This document shows positions 50,156-60,035 of a DNA stretch of 64,000 bases, in pieces. Position 1 is the first letter of the stretch. Every line of letters starts with the position of its first letter. Position numbers and translations under genes: made by a program. Source of the stretch: Lachnospiraceae bacterium (GTDB taxonomy: Bacteria > Bacillota > Clostridia > Lachnospirales > Lachnospiraceae); NCBI GenBank assembly GCA_900757195.1, contig CAAEMZ010000047.1, forward strand, positions 5,627 to 69,626. The letters run 5' to 3'. The notes beneath the pieces are model-generated. The model searched no databases and had not been told where the DNA came from. It was given only the letters and a program-made list of their open reading frames with translations.

Positions 50156-50683
50156 ATGCGTATTACTATCAGTGGAAAGAATATCGATGTGACTCAGGGC
50201 CTTAAAGATGCTGTCTATGAAAAGTTAGGCAAGCTGGAGAAATACTTTACTCCCGAAACGGAAGCGATTGTAACACTCAGTGTGGAAAAGAATCGCCAGA
50301 AGATAGAAGTTACTGTACCGGTAAAAGGAAGCGTTATTCGTGCTGAACAGGTAAGTGACGATATGTATGTTTCTATTGATTTGGTGCAGGAGATTATCGA
50401 ACGTCAGATGCGTAAGCACAAAACCCGTCTGGTAAACAGAAACCGGGGCGGCGGCAACTTCCAGAAAGCATTTATTGAGATGGAGGTTGAAGAGCCGGAT
50501 GAAGTTCAGATCGTTCGTACGAAGAAATTCGCGATGAAACCGATGGATCCGGAAGAAGCCTGCGTACAGATGGAACTGCTTGGACACAATTTCTTTGTAT
50601 TCCGCAATGCGGAAACAGATGATGTCAGCGTTGTTTATAAACGTAAAGGAAATACCTACGGTTTGATTGAACCGGAATATTAG
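50156..50683 (+). CDS. hpf: Long-form ribosome hibernation promoting factor
   Basis: 175 residues: an N-terminal S30AE domain (about 1-95, MRITISGKNIDVTQGLKDAVYEKLGKLEKYF) that sits in the ribosomal A and P sites, a linker (about 96-118) and a C-terminal dimerisation domain (about 120-175; VRTKKFAMKPMDPEEACVQMELLGHNFFVFRN) that ties two ribosomes into a 100S dimer. ATG 50156 is chosen with AAGGAG eight bases upstream; a GTG nine bases earlier is part of the leader. It lies before secA as in many Firmicutes, but has its own terminator. Confidence 0.95.
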   Translation: MRITISGKNIDVTQGLKDAVYEKLGKLEKYFTPETEAIVTLSVEKNRQKIEVTVPVKGSVIRAEQVSDDMYVSIDLVQEIIERQMRKHKTRLVNRNRGGGNFQKAFIEMEVEEPDEVQIVRTKKFAMKPMDPEEACVQMELLGHNFFVFRNAETDDVSVVYKRKGNTYGLIEPEY

Positions 50684-50698
50684 AAGAGTGATTAACAG

Positions 50699-50725
50699 AG
50701 CGGCTGCCGGGTGCAGCCGCTTTTT
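50699..50725 (+). terminator. Terminator after hpf
   Basis: Perfect 9-bp GC-rich stem AGCGGCTGC / GCAGCCGCT, 5-base loop, TTTT. Confidence 0.95.
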
Positions 50726-50772
50726 GTACGCCATGGATGGACCGTTGTCCGCAGAGGAAAGGGATTTTTTCG

Positions 50773-50801
50773 TTGGCAAACGAAGCTATCTATGTTACAA
50801 T
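50773..50801 (+). promoter_or_regulatory. Promoter of secA
   Basis: TTGGCA (50773-50778), 17-bp spacer, TACAAT (50796-50801). A short dyad TTCGTT-GGCA-AACGAA (50769-50784) covers the -35 element and could be an operator. Confidence 0.65.
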
Positions 50802-50871
50802 AACATGTACGCATTAAAATAAATGGAAGAGAAACTATAGCAGATATAGAAGATTTATAGGAGTGAGAAAA

Positions 50872-53484
50872 ATGGGCTTTTTTTCAAAAATTCTGGGAAC
50901 TCACAGCCAGAGAGAATTGAAACGGATTTATCCGATTGTGGACAAGATTGAAGCTCTTGAACCGGTGGTGGCGAAGCTTTCCGATGAAGAACTTCGCGGC
51001 AGGACCGGTGTTTTTAAAGAACGTCTGGAGAAGGGAGAAACACTGGATGATCTGCTTCCGGAAGCTTTTGCGGTTGTCCGGGAAGCGGCTTTTCGTGTGC
51101 TTGGCATGAAACATTACCGGGTACAGCTGATCGGCGGTGTTATTCTTCATCAGGGACGAATTTCCGAGATGAAGACCGGTGAAGGTAAAACGCTGGTATC
51201 CACGCTGCCGGCGTATCTGAATGCGCTGGAAGGAAAGGGCGTTCATATTGTCACGGTCAATGATTACCTTGCCAAACGAGATGCGGAATGGATGGGCCAG
51301 GTTCATGAATTCCTTGGACTGACGGTAGGTGTTGTTTTAAACAGTATGACCCCGGAAGAACGTAAAGCGGCCTATGATTGTGATATTACGTATGCAACCA
51401 ATAACGAACTGGGATTTGATTATCTGAGAGATAACATGGTTGTTTATAAAGAAAAACTGGTTCAGAGAGGCCTTCACTACGCCATTATTGATGAGGTTGA
51501 CTCCGTATTGATTGACGAGGCCAGAACACCGCTGATTATTTCCGGTCAGAGCGGCAAATCCACCGAACTGTATCGTGCCTGCGATATTCTGGCGCGTCAG
51601 TTGGAACGGGGAGAAGCCAGCGGTGAGATGACGAAGATGACTGCCATTATGGGTGAAGAAATCATCGAAACCGGGGATTACATTGTCAATGAAAAAGAAA
51701 AGAACGTTTCCCTGACCGAAGATGGTGTGAAAAAGGTTGAACGCTTCTTTCATATTGACAACCTGGCAGATGCCGAACATCTGGAAATCCAGCACAACAT
51801 CATTCTGGCGCTGCGTGCCCATAACCTGATGCACAGAGACCATGATTATGTGGTTAAAGACGATCAGGTGCTCATCGTTGATGAATTTACAGGCCGTATT
51901 ATGCCGGGACGACGTTACTCCGACGGCCTTCATCAGGCCATCGAGGCAAAAGAAGGGGTGAAGGTTAAACGGGAAAGCAAGACCCTTGCCACCATTACTT
52001 TCCAGAACTTCTTTAATAAATACGAAAAGAAAGCCGGTATGACAGGTACAGCCCTGACTGAGGAACAGGAATTCCGTGATATTTACGGCATGGACGTTAT
52101 CGAGATTCCGACCAATGAACCGGTGCGGCGTATTGACCACGAAGATCTGGTTTACAAGACAAAAGCAGAAAAGGTCAATGCGGTTGTGGATACAATCGTT
52201 GAAGCCTATGCAAAGGGACAGCCGGTTCTGGTGGGTACCATTACCATTGAGTCTTCGGAGATTTTCAGTGAAGCCCTGAGAAAAAAAGGCATTCCACATA
52301 AAGTGCTGAATGCAAAATTCCACGAGCTGGAAGCGGAAATCGTTGCTCAGGCCGGTCAGAAGGGCGCTGTAACGATTGCGACCAATATGGCCGGACGAGG
52401 TACGGATATTAAGCTTGGTGAAGATGTGGCAGAGCTTGGCGGACTGATGATTATCGGTACAGAGCGCCATGAATCCCGCCGTATCGATAATCAGCTCCGT
52501 GGTCGTGCCGGACGTCAGGGGGACCCGGGTGAGTCCAGATTTTATATTTCTCTGGAAGATGACCTGATGCGTCTTTTCGGTTCGGAACGTCTGGTGAGCC
52601 TTTTCAATTCGCTTGGGTTCCCGGAAGGGGAGGCCATTCAGCATAAGATGCTGTCCGGTGCGGTAGAAAAGGCACAGATGAAGATCGAGTCCAACAACTA
52701 CGGTATCCGTAAAAATGTCCTGGAATATGACCAGGTAATGAATGAACAGCGAGAGATTATTTATGCAGAACGTCTCCGGGTGCTTGATGGCGATAATATG
52801 CGCGATGTGATTATGAAGATGATCCGCGATGTCATCAGACACCATGTGCATATGCATATCCCGGCAGAATCCCAGGTGGAAGAAAAGGATATGGAAAAGC
52901 TGGAACAGAGAACGGCAGTCTCCGAACTGGATTTAATCAGCCTTGCCCAGGGGCTTGTGCAGATCATTCCGTATACGAATGTTTCCTGGCGTGAAGCGGA
53001 CCATGAGGGACAGAACGTGGAACAGTTCATTCAGGAACTTCAGAATAAAGCCGATGACATTTATGCGGCAAAAGAAAAAGAATTCCCTGTGGAAGAACAT
53101 ATCCGTGAACTGGAGCGGGTCGTTCTTCTGAAAATGATCGACCGGCGCTGGATGGACCATATCGATAATATGGAACAGCTTCGCCAGAGTATCGGCCTTC
53201 AGGCCTATGGTCAGCGGGATCCGCTGGTGGAATACCGTTTTGCCGGATATGATATGTTTGATGAAATGACACAGGGCATTTCCGAGGATACGGTTCAGGC
53301 ATTAATGCATGTCCGTATTCAGCAGAAAGCGGAACGTGAGGAAGTTGCCAAAGTGACCGGAACGAACAAGGATACCTCCGGCGTGAAAGAACCGGTACGC
53401 CGGAAAGACGGCAAAATCTATCCGAATGATCCGTGTCCGTGCGGCAGCGGCAAAAAATATAAACAATGCTGCGGACGTAAGTAG
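50872..53484 (+). CDS. secA: Preprotein translocase ATPase SecA
   Basis: 870 residues, normal length. Motor that pushes preproteins through SecYEG. Walker A MKTGEGKT (101-108), [19 protein letters not shown], the preprotein cross-linking domain (about 230-370), second nucleotide-binding fold with [10 protein letters not shown], helical wing and scaffold domains, and a C-terminal zinc finger [14 protein letters not shown] (Cys855, 857, 866, 867). ATG 50872 is chosen for AGGAG eight bases upstream; a GTG at 50863 overlaps that site. It is followed 61 bases later by prfB. Confidence 0.97.
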   Translation: MGFFSKILGTHSQRELKRIYPIVDKIEALEPVVAKLSDEELRGRTGVFKERLEKGETLDDLLPEAFAVVREAAFRVLGMKHYRVQLIGGVILHQGRISEMKTGEGKTLVSTLPAYLNALEGKGVHIVTVNDYLAKRDAEWMGQVHEFLGLTVGVVLNSMTPEERKAAYDCDITYATNNELGFDYLRDNMVVYKEKLVQRGLHYAIIDEVDSVLIDEARTPLIISGQSGKSTELYRACDILARQLERGEASGEMTKMTAIMGEEIIETGDYIVNEKEKNVSLTEDGVKKVERFFHIDNLADAEHLEIQHNIILALRAHNLMHRDHDYVVKDDQVLIVDEFTGRIMPGRRYSDGLHQAIEAKEGVKVKRESKTLATITFQNFFNKYEKKAGMTGTALTEEQEFRDIYGMDVIEIPTNEPVRRIDHEDLVYKTKAEKVNAVVDTIVEAYAKGQPVLVGTITIESSEIFSEALRKKGIPHKVLNAKFHELEAEIVAQAGQKGAVTIATNMAGRGTDIKLGEDVAELGGLMIIGTERHESRRIDNQLRGRAGRQGDPGESRFYISLEDDLMRLFGSERLVSLFNSLGFPEGEAIQHKMLSGAVEKAQMKIESNNYGIRKNVLEYDQVMNEQREIIYAERLRVLDGDNMRDVIMKMIRDVIRHHVHMHIPAESQVEEKDMEKLEQRTAVSELDLISLAQGLVQIIPYTNVSWREADHEGQNVEQFIQELQNKADDIYAAKEKEFPVEEHIRELERVVLLKMIDRRWMDHIDNMEQLRQSIGLQAYGQRDPLVEYRFAGYDMFDEMTQGISEDTVQALMHVRIQQKAEREEVAKVTGTNKDTSGVKEPVRRKDGKIYPNDPCPCGSGKKYKQCCGRK

Positions 53485-53545
53485 TCTGCGGCTTTTGGGA
53501 ACAATTCCCGTTTAAATTTTTGAATAAAAGAAAGAAGGTGAAGCA

Positions 53546-54668
53546 ATGGTTGAATTAGACCAGTTCAAAGGAACATTACTCAGTTATGAGACACCATTAG
53601 CGGAAGTGAGGGATTCACTTTGACCTGGCTTATAAAAAGTCCAGAATCGGTGAATTAGAAAATATTATGGAGGAACCGGGTTTTTGGGATAATCCGGACA
53701 ACTCCCAGAAGGCCATGAAAGAACTGAAGCATCTGAAGGATACGGTGGAAAAGTATGAAGCGCTGGAAACCGCTTATGAGGATGTGGAAACTTTAATTGA
53801 AATGGGTTATGAGGAAAATGACGAAAGTCTGATTCCTGAAATTGAGGAAGCCCTGAACCTGTTTATTGAAGAACTGGAGGATTTGCGTGTGTCAACGCTT
53901 CTGAATGAAGAATACGATGACAATAATGCCATTTTGACCCTTCATGCGGGAGCCGGCGGCACAGAAGCCTGTGACTGGGCGGGAATGTTATACCGCATGT
54001 ACAGCCGATGGGCAGAAAAACATGGATTTTCCACGGAAGTTCTGGATTTCCTTGACGGTGATGAGGCCGGGATTAAAGCAATTACCCTGCAGATCAACGG
54101 TGAGAATGCGTATGGCTACCTGAAATGTGAAAAGGGAATACACCGCCTTGTGCGTATTTCCCCTTTTAATGCAGCAGGAAAGCGTCAGACGTCTTTTGCA
54201 TCCTGTGATGTTATTCCGGATATTGAAGAAGATGTCGATGTTGAAATCAACGACAAAGATTTGCGGATTGATACCTATCGTTCCAGCGGTGCCGGCGGAC
54301 AGCATATCAACAAAACCTCTTCGGCGATTCGTATTACCCATCTGCCGACAGGCATTGTTGTTCAGTGCCAGAATGAACGTTCCCAGCATATGAATAAGGA
54401 TAAGGCGATGCAGATGCTGAAAGCAAAGCTCTTTCTTTTGAAACAGCAGGAGAATGAAGAAAAAGCATCGGATATCCGTGGCGAAGTGAAAGAGATCGGC
54501 TGGGGCAACCAGATCCGTTCTTATGTGATGCAGCCTTACAAGCTTGTGAAGGATCATCGGACCAATACGGAAATCAGTAATGTGGACAGTGTCATGGACG
54601 GCAATATTGATCCGTTTATCAATGCCTACTTAAAATGGCGAAGCCTTGGTAAGAACAAGACGGAGTAA
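53546..54668 (+). CDS. prfB: Peptide chain release factor 2 (programmed +1 frameshift)
   Basis: 373 residues after a +1 shift. Reads UAA and UGA stop codons and releases the peptide. The first 25 codons (MVELDQFKGTLLSYETPLAEV...) start at ATG 53546 behind AGAAGGTG and end at an in-frame TGA (53621-53623). Shifting one base at CTT-T-GAC continues DLAYKKSRIGELE and the rest. Seen: RISPF, the SPF-type codon-reading motif, and the GGQ loop (Gly250, Gly251, Gln252; SGAGGQH) that triggers hydrolysis. This is the classical autoregulated arrangement, not a broken gene. Confidence 0.96.
53605..53624 (+). promoter_or_regulatory. prfB +1 frameshift signal
   Basis: GTG AGG GAT TCA CTT TGA C: slippery CTT followed by TGA and C as in most bacteria, with a Shine-Dalgarno-like AGGG upstream. 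The usual AGGGGG three bases before the CTT is here only AGGGA, shifted three bases further away. Confidence 0.9.
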
Positions 54669-54684
54669 AGCCGGAGGCATAAAA

Positions 54685-55128
54685 ATGAAAGAGCATATTA
54701 ACTATTATGTAGTGAAGAAAAAGGCAGTGCCGGAGGTACTTTTGAAAGTGGTTGAGGCAAAACGTCTGCTGGATTCCGAAAAGGTGATGACCGTACAGGA
54801 AGCCGCAGAACGGGTTGGTATCAGCCGGAGTTCATTTTACAAGTACAAGGATGATATTTTTCCGTTTCACGATAACTCCCGGGGCCGTACATTTACGGTG
54901 ATGATCCAACTGGATGATGAACCTGGGCTGTTGTCCGGTCTGCTGAACTGTGTGGCCGGATACCATGCAAATATATTAACGATTCATCAGGCCATTCCTG
55001 TCAACGGAGTGGCCTCTGTAACTTTGAGTATCGAAGTTTTAAATACAACCGGCGATGTGTCAGAACTGATTGACGCATTGGAAAAGACCCAGGGCGTTCA
55101 TTACCTTAAAATATTATCCAGAGAGTAG
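54685..55128 (+). CDS. ACT domain protein (PheB / UPF0735 type)
   Basis: 147 residues: an N-terminal helix-turn-helix-like part (about 28-55, VMTVQEAAERVGISRSSFYKYKDDIFPF) and a C-terminal ACT domain (about 70-145, FTVMIQLDDEPGLLSGLLNCVAGYHANILTIHQ) that binds an amino acid. Matches the PheB/UPF0735 family, which often lies beside homoserine dehydrogenase. ATG 54685 has GGAGG eight bases upstream. The next gene starts 17 bases later. Confidence 0.9.
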   Translation: MKEHINYYVVKKKAVPEVLLKVVEAKRLLDSEKVMTVQEAAERVGISRSSFYKYKDDIFPFHDNSRGRTFTVMIQLDDEPGLLSGLLNCVAGYHANILTIHQAIPVNGVASVTLSIEVLNTTGDVSELIDALEKTQGVHYLKILSRE

Positions 55129-55145
55129 AGAGGAAGGAAAATATT

Positions 55146-56354
55146 ATGAAATATATTGTAATGTTGGGAGACGGCATGGCGGATGAGCCGCTTCAGGAAC
55201 TTGGTGGAAAGACACCACTGGAATATGCAAATACAGAAACAATGGACCGGTTGGCGGCAAAGTCGGAAATCGGCATGGCCCATACGATTCCGGAAGGGAT
55301 GAATCCGGGAAGCGATACGGCGAATCTGGCGGTGCTCGGCTATAATCCGAGACTCTATTATACCGGACGTTCACCGCTGGAAGCGCTGAGCATCGGCGTG
55401 GATATGAAAGAAACCGATGTGGCGCTGCGATGTAATCTGGTAACGCTTTCAGAAGAAACAGGTATTCCTTATGAAGAACGGACGATCATCGATCACAGTT
55501 CGGATGAAATTTCCACGGAAGACGCGGCGATTTTGCTTGAAGCAGTCCGTAAAGAACTGGAAAATGATACATATAAATTTTATGTGGGTACGAGTTACCG
55601 GCATTTGCTGATCTGGGACAAAGGGATGGTTGTTGACCTGGTTCCGCCCCACGATCACCTCGGTTCGGTAATCAAAGAATATCTTCCGGAAGATGAAATG
55701 CTTCTGGAGATGATGAAAAAAAGTTATGATATTCTCGAAAATCATCCGCTGAATGTAGAACGGCGGAAAAAAGGACTGAATCCGGCAAACTCCTGCTGGT
55801 TTTGGGGTGCAGGCACCCGTCCGGCGCTGACTTCTTTTGCAGAGAAGACCCATTTAAAGGGCGCCATGATCTCTGCGGTGGATTTACTGAAAGGAATCGC
55901 TGTCGGCGCAGAAATGCAGAATATCGAAGTGGAAGGTGCAAACGGCGGCCTTCACACGAATTATGAAGGCAAGTCAAAAGCGGCAGTGGACACACTGCTG
56001 AAGGATGGAAATGATTTTGTCTACATCCATCTGGAAGCGCCGGATGAAATGGGACACCAGGGAAGTGTGGAACGGAAGGTACAGGCGATTGAAAATATGG
56101 ACAGCCGTCTGATTAAACCGTTGGTGGAAGCGCTGGATGCTTCCGGAGAAGATTACAGGCTGCTTATTATGCCGGATCATCCGACACCGATCTGCATCCG
56201 GACCCACTCTTCAAATCCGGTGCCGTTTATGCTTTACGACAGCCGTAAAGATTTGAAAAAAGACTGGCATTACAACGAAAGAGAAGCTTCGGAAAGCGGC
56301 AATATTGTTGTTGAAGAAGGTTATCAGTTGATTGACCGGTTAATCAGGGAGTAA
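55146..56354 (+). CDS. Cofactor-independent phosphoglycerate mutase-like enzyme (possible homoserine kinase)
   Basis: 402-residue metalloenzyme of the alkaline phosphatase superfamily. Metal ligand Asp9 (LGDGMADE), the phosphorylated serine Ser56 (NPGSDTANL), a Cys-containing loop WFWGAGTRP, and EAPDEMGHQG and MPDHPTP near the C-terminus complete the two-metal site. It belongs to the short ApgM-like branch, not the 510-residue GpmI. A subfamily of this branch has been proposed to be an alternative homoserine kinase where no ThrB is found (TIGR02535, from memory); the ACT regulator gene directly upstream fits that idea. RBS GAGGAAGG. Confidence 0.88.
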   Translation: MKYIVMLGDGMADEPLQELGGKTPLEYANTETMDRLAAKSEIGMAHTIPEGMNPGSDTANLAVLGYNPRLYYTGRSPLEALSIGVDMKETDVALRCNLVTLSEETGIPYEERTIIDHSSDEISTEDAAILLEAVRKELENDTYKFYVGTSYRHLLIWDKGMVVDLVPPHDHLGSVIKEYLPEDEMLLEMMKKSYDILENHPLNVERRKKGLNPANSCWFWGAGTRPALTSFAEKTHLKGAMISAVDLLKGIAVGAEMQNIEVEGANGGLHTNYEGKSKAAVDTLLKDGNDFVYIHLEAPDEMGHQGSVERKVQAIENMDSRLIKPLVEALDASGEDYRLLIMPDHPTPICIRTHSSNPVPFMLYDSRKDLKKDWHYNEREASESGNIVVEEGYQLIDRLIRE

Positions 56355-56362
56355 AAAGATTT

Positions 56363-58507
56363 ATGGACATTATAAAGACACTCAGCCGGGAACTGGCGAT
56401 TGAGACCTGGCAGACAGAAGCGACAATCAAATTAATCGACGAAGGGAATACGATTCCTTTTATTGCGAGATACCGGAAGGAAGCCACCGGTTCTCTGAAC
56501 GATGAAGTTCTCCGGCAGTTTCATGAACGTCTTGTGTATCTCCGGAATCTGGAGGAAAAGAAACAGCAGGTACTTTCGACGATTGAAGAACAGGGGAAAC
56601 TGACACCGGAACTGAAGAAATCCATTGAAGCGGCAGAAACGATGGTGGCGGTCGATGATTTATACCGTCCATACCGTCCGAAACGGCGGACACGGGCGAT
56701 TATCGCAAAGGAAAAAGGGCTGGAGCCTCTGGCAAATATTATTTTACTTCAGATGACAAAGAAACCGATCGCCGGGGAAGCTGAAGCTTATATTTCTGAG
56801 GAAAAGGGCGTGAAAAGCGCTGAAGAAGCGCTGGACGGCGCAAAAGATATTCTGGCAGAAATGATTTCGGATTCGGCGGATTACCGGGCGTATATCCGAA
56901 AAGTGACCATGAATGAAGGAAAGGTCACTTCGAAGGCCAGAGATGAAAAAGAAAAGTCTGTTTATGAAAATTATTATGATTATGAAGAGGCTGTGAGCAA
57001 AATTCCGGGACACCGGATTCTGGCTTTGAACCGGGGCGAAAAAGAGAAATTTCTGACCGTCAAAGTGGAAGCGCCGGAAGAAAAAATTCTCCGATATCTG
57101 GAAAAACAGGTCCTCCGAAAAGACAATCCGGAAACGGAAGAAATTCTGAAAGCGGTGGTTGATGACAGTTATCATCGTCTGATCGCTCCGGCAATTGAGC
57201 GGGAGGTACGCAACGAACTGACAGAAAAGGCGGAGGACGGCGGCATTAAAGTTTTTGGAAAGAATCTGCAGCAGCTTCTTATGCAGCCGCCGATTTCCGG
57301 AAAGGTTGTTCTCGGATGGGACCCTGCCTTCCGTACAGGCTGTAAACTGGCCGTTGTTGACGCAACGGGCAAGGTGCTGGATACGGTGGTTATTTATCCG
57401 ACGGAGCCTCAGAAAAAGGTAGATCAGGCGAAAAAGATTTTAAAAGACCTTATAAAAAAATATGATATTACACTGATATCCCTTGGAAATGGAACGGCTT
57501 CCAGAGAATCGGAAATGGTCATTGTCGATCTTTTAAAGGAACTGGACCGCCGGGTGGAATATGTGATCGTCAGCGAAGCCGGAGCTTCGGTTTATTCGGC
57601 AAGTAAGCTGGCGACGGAAGAATTTCCTCAGTTCGATGTGGGCCAGCGAAGTGCGGCATCCATTGCCCGGAGACTTCAGGACCCGCTGGCAGAACTGGTC
57701 AAGATTGAACCAAAGGCCATTGGTGTTGGACAGTATCAGCATGATATGAACCAGAAAAAGTTAAGTGATGTTCTCGGAGGCACCGTTGAAGACTGTGTCA
57801 ACCGGGTTGGTGTGGATCTGAATACGGCATCGGCATCGCTTCTGGAATATATTTCGGGAATTAATAAAACAATCGCTAAGAATATTGTGGCTTACCGGGA
57901 AGCGAACGGAAAGTTTAAAAACCGCCGTCAGCTGTTGAAGGTGCCGAAACTCGGACCGAAAGCCTATGAACAGTGCGCCGGTTTTATGCGGATACCGGGG
58001 GGCGATAATCCTCTGGACCGGACAAGCGTTCATCCGGAATCCTATAAGGCGGCAGAAGAACTTCTGAAACGTCTCGGATTTACGACCGACGATATTTTGG
58101 ACGGGAAATTGCAGGGCCTTAGCCGTCAGGTGAAGGACTATAAAAAACTCGGCGGGGATATCGGCGTGGGTGAAATTACGCTTCGGGATATCGTCAAAGA
58201 GCTGGAAAAACCGGGCCGTGATCCGAGGGATGAGATGCCGCGGCCGATTCTTCGCACGGATGTTCTCGAAATGAAGGATCTGAAAGAGGGCATGATTTTA
58301 AAGGGAACCGTTCGAAATGTTATTGATTTCGGGGCTTTTGTAGATATCGGTGTCCATCAGGACGGCCTTGTTCATATCTCTCAGTTGACGGATAAAAAGT
58401 TCGTCAAGCATCCGCTGGAAGTGGTCAGTGTCGGCGATGTGGTTGATGTTAAAGTCATGAGTGTCGATTTGCAGAAAAAGAGAATCCAGTTAACGATGAA
58501 ATTGTAA
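56363..58507 (+). CDS. tex: Tex family S1 RNA-binding transcription accessory protein
   Basis: 714 residues. N-terminal helical Tex domain (about 1-190), YqgF-like RNase H fold (about 320-450), tandem helix-hairpin-helix (about 490-560) and a C-terminal S1 domain (about 640-714, LKEGMILKGTVRNVIDFGAFVDIGVHQDGLVHISQ). Relatives bind nucleic acid and the transcription machinery and influence toxin gene expression. Starts nine bases after the preceding stop with no terminator, so the ACT-PGM-tex genes are one unit. Confidence 0.93.
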   Translation: MDIIKTLSRELAIETWQTEATIKLIDEGNTIPFIARYRKEATGSLNDEVLRQFHERLVYLRNLEEKKQQVLSTIEEQGKLTPELKKSIEAAETMVAVDDLYRPYRPKRRTRAIIAKEKGLEPLANIILLQMTKKPIAGEAEAYISEEKGVKSAEEALDGAKDILAEMISDSADYRAYIRKVTMNEGKVTSKARDEKEKSVYENYYDYEEAVSKIPGHRILALNRGEKEKFLTVKVEAPEEKILRYLEKQVLRKDNPETEEILKAVVDDSYHRLIAPAIEREVRNELTEKAEDGGIKVFGKNLQQLLMQPPISGKVVLGWDPAFRTGCKLAVVDATGKVLDTVVIYPTEPQKKVDQAKKILKDLIKKYDITLISLGNGTASRESEMVIVDLLKELDRRVEYVIVSEAGASVYSASKLATEEFPQFDVGQRSAASIARRLQDPLAELVKIEPKAIGVGQYQHDMNQKKLSDVLGGTVEDCVNRVGVDLNTASASLLEYISGINKTIAKNIVAYREANGKFKNRRQLLKVPKLGPKAYEQCAGFMRIPGGDNPLDRTSVHPESYKAAEELLKRLGFTTDDILDGKLQGLSRQVKDYKKLGGDIGVGEITLRDIVKELEKPGRDPRDEMPRPILRTDVLEMKDLKEGMILKGTVRNVIDFGAFVDIGVHQDGLVHISQLTDKKFVKHPLEVVSVGDVVDVKVMSVDLQKKRIQLTMKL

Positions 58508-58566
58508 ATAGTGGTTGAAAAATTTTAAGTATCGAGGTATAATCGAAGAGTAAATAATATGAGGAA

Positions 58567-58673
58567 ATTTTCAGGGCAGGGTGCAAGTCCCTACCGGTGG
58601 TACAGCCCACGAGCCGAGAGGCCGATTCGGTGAAACTCCGAAGCCGACAGTTACAGTCTGGATGGAAGAAAAT
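58567..58673 (+). ncRNA. FMN riboswitch (RFN element)
   Basis: The conserved core is seen from ATTTTCAGGGCAGGGTG (58567) through CCTACCGGTGG, CAGCCCACGAGCC and GATTCGGTGAAACTCCGAAGCC to GTCTGGATGGAAGAAAAT. P1 closes as ATTTTC (58567-58572) with GAAAAT (58668-58673). Binding FMN should favour the terminator at 58690 and stop ribU expression. Confidence 0.95.
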
Positions 58674-58689
58674 GACGTGTGTTTACTAT

Positions 58690-58724
58690 GCCCTGACGTA
58701 TTTTTATATGTCAGGGCTTTTTTT
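58690..58724 (+). terminator. Riboswitch-controlled terminator before ribU
   Basis: GCCCTGAC, 12-base loop, GTCAGGGC, then seven T residues; 16 bases after the riboswitch aptamer. This is the expression platform. Confidence 0.93.
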
Positions 58725-58835
58725 CTGCCGGGAGTTTTCGGTCAGTCAAAGATACTCTGCTGAAGACAGCATGGAAGTCAGAAAACAGTACGCAAAAACA
58801 GAGAATTTCCTTAATGAAAAGAGGAGACAGATATT

Positions 58836-59435
58836 ATGGAAGCAAAAAAAACATTATTTTCAACGAGGGAACTGGTGACCGTCGGATTATTTTCAGCTTT
58901 GGCTTATGTGCTGATGCTTTTGGAATCTCCGGGATATCTCGGATTCTTAAGAATTGAGTTCAGTGATGTTCCGGCAGTTCTTGCGGGCTTTGGGTTCGGC
59001 CCGGTGGCAGGTGTGTTTATTGAACTGGTTAAAAACCTTTTAAGCGCTTTATCTACAAAGACGATTGGCGCCGGAGAGCTGGCAAACTTTCTTGTCGGCT
59101 GCGGCTATGTGGTGCCTTTGAGTATTATCTACAGAAAGTATAAGGGCAAACATAAATATCTTTTCGGTTACATAGCGGCAACGGTTGGCATGTGTGTCAC
59201 CGGTATGATCGTGAACTATTTTATCACACTTCCGCTGTATTCCAACATGTTTGGCGGCGTGGATGCCCTGATCGGTATGGTTGGCGGTATGGCACCGGGA
59301 TTCCTGCCTCAGATTGACAGCCTCTGGAAGATTATTATTATCGGAATCACACCGTTTAACGTGGTAAAAGGCATTATGATTGCCATTGTTTCGTATTATG
59401 TATTTAAGCTGGTAAAAAAACCACTTCAATTTTAA
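58836..59435 (+). CDS. ribU: Riboflavin ECF transporter S component RibU
   Basis: 199-residue membrane protein that binds riboflavin in an energy-coupling-factor transporter. Six hydrophobic segments; N-terminal TVGLFSALAYVLMLLESP and LGFLRIEFSDVPAVLAGF, and the loop VKNLLSALSTKTIGAGELANF, are typical of RibU. The FMN riboswitch and terminator directly upstream confirm the substrate. GAGGAG lies nine bases before the ATG. The shared ATPase/T modules are elsewhere. ribABDH genes are absent here, so it imports the vitamin independently of synthesis. Confidence 0.95.
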   Translation: MEAKKTLFSTRELVTVGLFSALAYVLMLLESPGYLGFLRIEFSDVPAVLAGFGFGPVAGVFIELVKNLLSALSTKTIGAGELANFLVGCGYVVPLSIIYRKYKGKHKYLFGYIAATVGMCVTGMIVNYFITLPLYSNMFGGVDALIGMVGGMAPGFLPQIDSLWKIIIIGITPFNVVKGIMIAIVSYYVFKLVKKPLQF

Positions 59436-59453
59436 GGATGTATATGTTATACT

Positions 59454-59560
59454 GGGAACACTTAGTGAACTTGGCGTAAACCCATACGACGCGGGTGTTT
59501 CACAGATGGAGTTGATATGAAATTTGGGCTGGCACAAGTGGAACTTGTGCCAGCTTTTTA
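59454..59560 (+). ncRNA. Candidate structured RNA between ribU and tsaE
   Basis: A promoter-like TTCAAT (59425-59430), 17 bp, TATACT (59448-59453) precedes a 107-base stretch with no gene, ending in a strong terminator (59529-59560: 12-bp stem GCTGGCACAAGT / ACTTGTGCCAGC, GGA loop, TTTTT). The body can fold: GAACAC with GTGTTTC, enclosing GCGT with ACGC. I do not recognise a known RNA class. It may equally be the 3' end of the ribU message. Confidence 0.5.
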
Positions 59561-59600
59561 TGTGGGCAGAGAGTATTTGAAATTTAAAAGGTAGGTTAGT

Positions 59601-60035
59601 ATGGTTGTAGAAACTTTTTCGGCGGACGAAACATATGAATATGGACGAAAAATGGGAAGTGAAGCCAGACCGGGGGATGTGTATTGTCTGACCGGCGATC
59701 TGGGCGTGGGAAAAACGGTCTTTACCCAGGGATTTGCCGCAGGACTGGGCATTGAGGAACCGGTGAGCAGCCCGACGTTTACCATTGTACAGGAATATGA
59801 GGAAGGGCGCATGCCTTTTTATCATTTTGATGTTTACCGTATCGGTGATGTGGAAGAAATGGATGAAATCGGCTTTGACGACTATATATACGGAGACGGT
59901 GTATGCCTGATTGAATGGGCAAATCTTATACGGGAAATTTTACCGGAGGATTTTACCGGTATTTTGATTGAGAAGGATCTGGAAAAAGGTTTTGATTACC
60001 GTAGAATTACTCTGGAAAGAGGAGGCGTTTTATAA
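59601..60035 (+). CDS. tsaE: tRNA t6A biosynthesis ATPase TsaE
   Basis: 144-residue P-loop ATPase that assists TsaB-TsaD in making threonylcarbamoyl-adenosine at position 37 of tRNAs reading ANN codons. Walker A TGDLGVGKT (31-39), then SSPTF and HFDVYRI, the family marks. The stop shares one base with the tsaB start (TAATG). Ribosome site AAAAGG about 12 bases before the ATG is modest. Confidence 0.95.
   Translation: MVVETFSADETYEYGRKMGSEARPGDVYCLTGDLGVGKTVFTQGFAAGLGIEEPVSSPTFTIVQEYEEGRMPFYHFDVYRIGDVEEMDEIGFDDYIYGDGVCLIEWANLIREILPEDFTGILIEKDLEKGFDYRRITLERGGVL

Noticed and set aside
51337..52857. 506-codon open frame antisense to secA
   Set aside because: It is the shadow of a strongly codon-biased gene on the other strand; composition is atypical and there is no ribosome site.
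53546..53623. prfB as a frameshifted pseudogene
   Set aside because: The in-frame TGA is at the conserved CTT-TGA-C programmed site and the rest of the protein is intact.
59436..59600. T-box or known riboswitch before tsaE
   Set aside because: No T-box sequence and no core of the riboswitch classes I can recall was found.
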